The notes under the pieces: generated by a model
Told to the model about the DNA's origin: nothing
Database searches by the model: none
Seen by the model: only the letters and a program-made list of their open reading frames with translations
Part shown: one piece after another, positions 5,691 through 8,597 of the stretch
Layout: each line of letters begins with the position of its first letter
How positions within the stretch are numbered: the stretch's first letter is position 1
Source: Bdellovibrionales bacterium
GTDB lineage: Bacteria; Bdellovibrionota; Bdellovibrionia; Bdellovibrionales; UBA1609
Assembly: GCA_020435025.1 (NCBI GenBank)
Contig: JAGRAG010000397.1
Location: forward strand, 1-8,597
Direction: 5' to 3'
Length of the DNA stretch: 8,597 bases
Made by a program: the position numbers and the translations under genes

Positions 5691-6621
5691 CGATTTTTTG
5701 GTTGATCAAGTCAGCCAGTTTAAGAGCTGCAAGACCATCTTCTCCGGTCACTAAGCAAGGTTGGTCATTTAAAATGGAATTGATAAAGGCTTCTGTTTCG
5801 ACTTTAAGAGCATCTCCTTTTTCTAAATTCCACTCTTCTTTTTCAATGGGCAGATGGTTTTCTTGCATCTCTCCCGTTTTGGTCATCAAACGTACTTGTC
5901 CATTACCAAAATCAATAGAAAGATATTGAGAGTCTTGAAACACTCTAAATTTTCTTTGTGGCTCCGTTGATACGCGAGAAGCTGTGATATTGGCTACGGC
6001 TCCTGAAGCAAACTCAACTCTGGCATTTGCAATGTCAGGACTCTGTGTTAGAACCTTGGTGCCCACGGCAGAAACAGCGACCGGTTCACTTTGAACTAAC
6101 GATAAAATCACATCCAAATCATGAATCATAAGGTCTAAAACCACACTGACATCATTGCCCCGAGGATTAAAGGGAGCTAATCGATGACATTCAATAAATA
6201 GAGGAGTTTTTAATTTTTCCTGTGCCGCAATCAACGCAGGATTAAATCTTTCAATATGACCGACTTGCAATTTTAAGTTCTTCGTTTTAGCGATATCGAC
6301 CAATTTTTGCCCTTCCTCGACAGTGGCAGTCATCGGTTTTTCGACATTGACATGAACTCCATTTTCCAAAAACAACTTTGCCAACTCAAAATGAGATCGA
6401 GTGGTTGAGGCAATCGTAACCGCTTGCACTTGACCAATCAAAGTACTCGGGTCCGTAAAATAAGGAACCGAAAGTTCATCTGCAACTTTTTTGGCCTGGC
6501 CTTCATTTAAATCACAAACACCAATCAGTTCTGCTTGAGGCAAAGCACTGTACTTTTGAGCGTGAAATCGCCCTAAATACCCTACTCCAACGACGGCACA
6601 TTTCAAAGGAGTCTGACTCAC
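5674..6621 (-). CDS. Gfo/Idh/MocA-family NAD(P)-dependent oxidoreductase, GnnA-like
   Basis: A 315-residue dehydrogenase with an N-terminal Rossmann fold (VVGVGYLGRFH; Gly12, 14, 17), the family's EKP motif (94-96), GHIERFNP (121-128) and a C-terminal active-site segment DLMIHDLD (163-170, His167). In Acidithiobacillus and Leptospira, GnnA of this family oxidises the 3-OH of UDP-GlcNAc and GnnB then aminates it, giving the GlcN3N precursor used by LpxA; a homologue between lpxA and lpxB is typical of such clusters. The same role is inferred here from position. No aminotransferase is in the window. The GTG start at 6621 overlaps the lpxA stop (GTGA) and has AAGGA about 9 nt upstream. The family call is firm; the GnnA assignment is inference. 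Confidence 0.85.
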   Translation of the reverse strand: MSQTPLKCAVVGVGYLGRFHAQKYSALPQAELIGVCDLNEGQAKKVADELSVPYFTDPSTLIGQVQAVTIASTTRSHFELAKLFLENGVHVNVEKPMTATVEEGQKLVDIAKTKNLKLQVGHIERFNPALIAAQEKLKTPLFIECHRLAPFNPRGNDVSVVLDLMIHDLDVILSLVQSEPVAVSAVGTKVLTQSPDIANARVEFASGAVANITASRVSTEPQRKFRVFQDSQYLSIDFGNGQVRLMTKTGEMQENHLPIEKEEWNLEKGDALKVETEAFINSILNDQPCLVTGEDGLAALKLADLINQKIDERRI

Positions 6622-7400
6622 TTGGGAATTCCTTTTTTAGAGTTTTTATAAAAATCAAGCAGGTACTGAACAGGTTCACTCTGTCCCCACTTCTCTGTAA
6701 TTTCCGAGATAGCTTCATCTTTAGTACGATGACCCTTTATGATTGTACGAATCGATCCGTGAACAGCTTGGATATCTTCTTTGGAAAATCCAGCTCGCTC
6801 CATACCAATTTTGTTAGTCCCGCGAACCGTAGCGAAAATTCCCGCTGCCATAGAGAAAGGCAATATGTCTTTATTGATACTGCTATTTCCTCCGATATAT
6901 GCAAACTTTCCCACTTTACAAAATTGAGTGATTCCACCAATTCCACCAATAGTGACAAAGTCCTCTACCTCAACGTGTCCAGCAAAGGCCACGGTATTGG
7001 CAACAACCACACGGTTTCCAATTTTACAATCGTGACCGACATGAACATAAGCCATAAACAAACAATCGCTTCCAATACGTGTGACTCCACCGCCCCCTTG
7101 AGTGCCACAATTCAGTGTCACAAACTCTCTCACCACATTACGATCGCCCATAACCAAAGAAACGTGCTCACCTTTATACTTTAAATCTTGAGGGGGACCA
7201 CCAACTACAGCCCCTGGCCAAATGTGGTTTTCCTCTCCGATGATGACCTCACCCGTCTCACAGCCAACCGTGACGTGATCCTCAACGATCGTACCAGCTC
7301 CAATTTTGACTCGCCCTTTTACTATGGAGTAGGGACCGACTTTGGCTTCAGGATGAATTTCCGCTTCTTTAGAGATAATAGCGGTAGAATGAATATTCAT
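6618..7400 (-). CDS. lpxA: Acyl-ACP--UDP-(amino)sugar O/N-acyltransferase LpxA
   Basis: LpxA makes the first committed transfer of a 3-hydroxyacyl chain from ACP to UDP-GlcNAc (or UDP-GlcNAc3N) in the cytosol. At 260 residues it is close to E. coli LpxA (262). The left-handed beta-helix hexapeptides run from IHPEAKVGPYSIV through VGCETGEVIIGEENHIWPGAVV to about residue 190. The catalytic His is His123 in VHVGHDCKIGNR (119-130). Other marks are PQDLKYKGE (70-78), GDRNVVREFVTLNCGT (85-100) and an alpha-helical tail. The segment NCGT replaces the frequent HRGT/NRGT. The ATG at 7400 fits the usual N-terminus and has AAGAGG about 9 nt upstream; a GTG at 7418 is also in frame but lies at that Shine-Dalgarno. 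The 62-nt gap to fabZ is the widest within the operon and shows no obvious signal. Confidence 0.97.
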   Translation of the reverse strand: MNIHSTAIISKEAEIHPEAKVGPYSIVKGRVKIGAGTIVEDHVTVGCETGEVIIGEENHIWPGAVVGGPPQDLKYKGEHVSLVMGDRNVVREFVTLNCGTQGGGGVTRIGSDCLFMAYVHVGHDCKIGNRVVVANTVAFAGHVEVEDFVTIGGIGGITQFCKVGKFAYIGGNSSINKDILPFSMAAGIFATVRGTNKIGMERAGFSKEDIQAVHGSIRTIIKGHRTKDEAISEITEKWGQSEPVQYLLDFYKNSKKGIPK

Positions 7401-7462
7401 TTTTAGCGACCTCTTCACTTTGAAAATGCAATCCGGGTTCCAGAATTTAAATGCGAAGAAAT

Positions 7463-7942
7463 TTAATTAAGTGACCCAATTGGAACGACATATGCGACGA
7501 TTTCAGCACTGGCAACAATTTTCCCATCAACTTCGGCCTGGCAGTCCATCACAATCATATTTGCCTTATCTTTTTTTACTACAACACTCATAATAACGGA
7601 ATCCCCCGGAACTACGGGTGCTCGGAATCGAGCCGATGAGACTTTTACAATGGCGACATCCATCTCCGGATCATTGGGACGATAGCAGGCCAAAGCCCCT
7701 GTTTGCGCCATCGCTTCGATGATGAGCACTCCAGGCATCACCGGTCTATGAGGAAAGTGTCCCGGAAAAAATGGCTCATTGATCGTGACATTTTTCAGGC
7801 CCTTTACCCATCGTCCTTCTCGACTCCCGTCACGTGGCTCATCCATATCAATGATACGATCCACAAGTTGAAATGGGTATCGGTGTGGAAGAACCTTTCG
7901 GATCTCTTCCACTTTCATAGTCCGCGCTTCACCGTTGGACAT
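7463..7942 (-). CDS. fabZ: 3-hydroxyacyl-ACP dehydratase FabZ
   Basis: FabZ dehydrates 3-hydroxyacyl-ACP to trans-2-enoyl-ACP in fatty acid elongation, competing with LpxA for the same pool, hence its common place beside lpxA. It has 159 residues (E. coli 151). Motifs are LPHRYPFQLVDRI (18-30), the catalytic FFPGHFP with His62, and PGVLIIEAMAQTGAL with Glu76 (hot-dog fold). I chose ATG at 7942 because TGGAG lies about 7 nt upstream; TTG at 7957 is in frame but lies before that site, and ATG at 7918 would give a 151-residue form starting MKVEEIRKV. The gap to skp is 18 nt. Confidence 0.97.
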   Translation of the reverse strand: MSNGEARTMKVEEIRKVLPHRYPFQLVDRIIDMDEPRDGSREGRWVKGLKNVTINEPFFPGHFPHRPVMPGVLIIEAMAQTGALACYRPNDPEMDVAIVKVSSARFRAPVVPGDSVIMSVVVKKDKANMIVMDCQAEVDGKIVASAEIVAYVVPIGSLN

Positions 7943-7960
7943 TTTTGGCTCCAGCAAATT

Positions 7961-8470
7961 TTATTTATTAAACTCTTTTACCACTTGATCTGTTAAGTTG
8001 GCACTCTGCTTAGCCCATAACACACCTTGCTCTCTTTTTTCGAGGATCATAGTGTAATTTTCTTTTTCTGCAATCTTTGCCAAAATTTCTTGAATTTTCT
8101 TAACAATTGGCACAGTCAAAGTCTGTTGTTTCTTTTGAATTGCAATCTGATTGTCCTGAATCAATTTGCGATACTTCAACATTTCCGTCTGCAGCTCTTG
8201 CTGTTTTTTTAATTTTACATCATCCGACAGAACGAGCGCTTTTTTCTCGAGATCGTCGTTCATCTTTTTTAGGTCCGCCTCAACCTTTTCGATATCCTTT
8301 TTTCTTTTATTAAACTCTTTTTCTAAAGTCTTTTTGGCTTCCTGACCGGCTTTTGTTGCTTGAATGGCTTTTTCCATGTCAACATAACCGATTTTCACTT
8401 CGGCCATTGCTACCGATCCAAAAAAACCAAGAGCTACTAAGCTCGATAAAATAACTTTAAATATTTGCAT
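7961..8470 (-). CDS. skp: Periplasmic chaperone Skp/OmpH
   Basis: Skp binds unfolded outer-membrane proteins in the periplasm and keeps them soluble for the BAM complex. The 169-residue precursor has a Sec signal peptide (1-23, ending VAMA) followed by the family start EVKIGYVDMEKAI. The middle (about 45-125) is Lys/Glu-rich heptad sequence (the two tentacle helices), and the C-terminus returns to the core strand (ENYTMILEKREQGVLWA). The ATG at 8470 is set by GAGGAG (8477-8482) at 6-nt spacing; an in-frame ATG at 8500 would put ten extra residues before the signal peptide. It lies 50 nt after bamA, its usual neighbour. lpxD, which often follows skp, is absent. Confidence 0.93.
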   Translation of the reverse strand: MQIFKVILSSLVALGFFGSVAMAEVKIGYVDMEKAIQATKAGQEAKKTLEKEFNKRKKDIEKVEADLKKMNDDLEKKALVLSDDVKLKKQQELQTEMLKYRKLIQDNQIAIQKKQQTLTVPIVKKIQEILAKIAEKENYTMILEKREQGVLWAKQSANLTDQVVKEFNK

Positions 8471-8520
8471 AATTTTCTCCTCGATCAGGGGATAATTCAT
8501 AATTAACCCTTCAACTATAC

Positions 8521-8597
8521 TTAGAAAGGGGCACCAATGGCAAATTGGAAATTCATACTGTCTTCATCATATTCAGGTTTTCGATCCAGAGGAAAAC
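8521..8597 (-). CDS. bamA: BamA C-terminal end (5' part outside window)
   Basis: Only the last 24 codons and the TAA (8521-8523) are present. The peptide ends MNFQFAIGAPF, which fits the C-terminal beta-signal of BamA/Omp85 barrels (compare FQFNIGKTW in E. coli) with a terminal aromatic residue. Position directly before skp on the same strand supports bamA. BamA is the barrel insertase of the outer membrane. The promoter of this operon must lie outside the window. Identity rests on the short tail plus context. Confidence 0.8.
   Translation of the reverse strand, partial: FPLDRKPEYDEDSMNFQFAIGAPF

Noticed and set aside
6729..7184. 151-codon open frame on the plus strand opposite lpxA
   Set aside because: It is the antisense of the LpxA hexapeptide region; its composition is what the complement of that repeat would give. 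No Shine-Dalgarno or family match.

Overview
The window looks like chromosomal DNA from a moderately low-GC Gram-negative bacterium, most likely a member of the Bdellovibrionota (Bdellovibrio-like predators). This is an inference from the order of the outer-membrane/lipid A genes, the deviant family motifs, a sigma-54 type promoter and a small secreted repeat protein. It does not rest on a marker gene.

Right two thirds (2631-8597, minus strand): one tightly packed envelope operon, read right to left. It runs bamA (only the last 24 codons are in the window), skp/ompH, fabZ, lpxA, a Gfo/Idh/MocA oxidoreductase of the GnnA type, lpxB, lpxK, and an LpxL/HtrB-type acyltransferase. Several junctions overlap: GTGA between lpxA and the oxidoreductase and between lpxB and lpxK, 17 nt between the oxidoreductase and lpxB, and 29 nt between lpxK and the acyltransferase. 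Together the genes cover outer-membrane protein insertion (BamA), its periplasmic chaperone (Skp), supply of 3-hydroxyacyl-ACP balance (FabZ), and the first acylation, disaccharide formation, 4'-kinase and late acylation steps of lipid A. lpxD, lpxC, lpxH/lpxI and a gnnB aminotransferase are not here. The oxidoreductase between lpxA and lpxB suggests a diamino-sugar (GlcN3N) lipid A.

Between the convergent gene sets (2419-2630) lies a very long, almost perfect inverted repeat: 60-bp arms with one mismatch around a 62-nt GC-richer loop. It abuts the stop codon of the last operon gene. It does not have the layout of a normal intrinsic terminator and looks like a fold-back/MITE-type element or a structured RNA.

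Left part: a partial DUF3108-type, probably lipid-anchored protein on the minus strand (1-775, running off the window); a divergent intergenic region with a near-consensus sigma-54 promoter (974-991); a secreted Cys-rich protein built from four C-x13-C / NAYYG repeats in an A-B-A-B order (1037-1657) with its own intrinsic terminator (1678-1707); and a DTW-domain tRNA-uridine aminocarboxypropyltransferase-like gene (1726-2418) with no Shine-Dalgarno and a possible leaderless start.

The best candidates for something undescribed are the sigma-54-driven NAYYG repeat protein and the long inverted repeat. The lipid A operon is recognisable but has features worth checking: oxidoreductase without partner, divergent LpxB motifs, and lpxK retained in a lineage known for phosphate-free lipid A.
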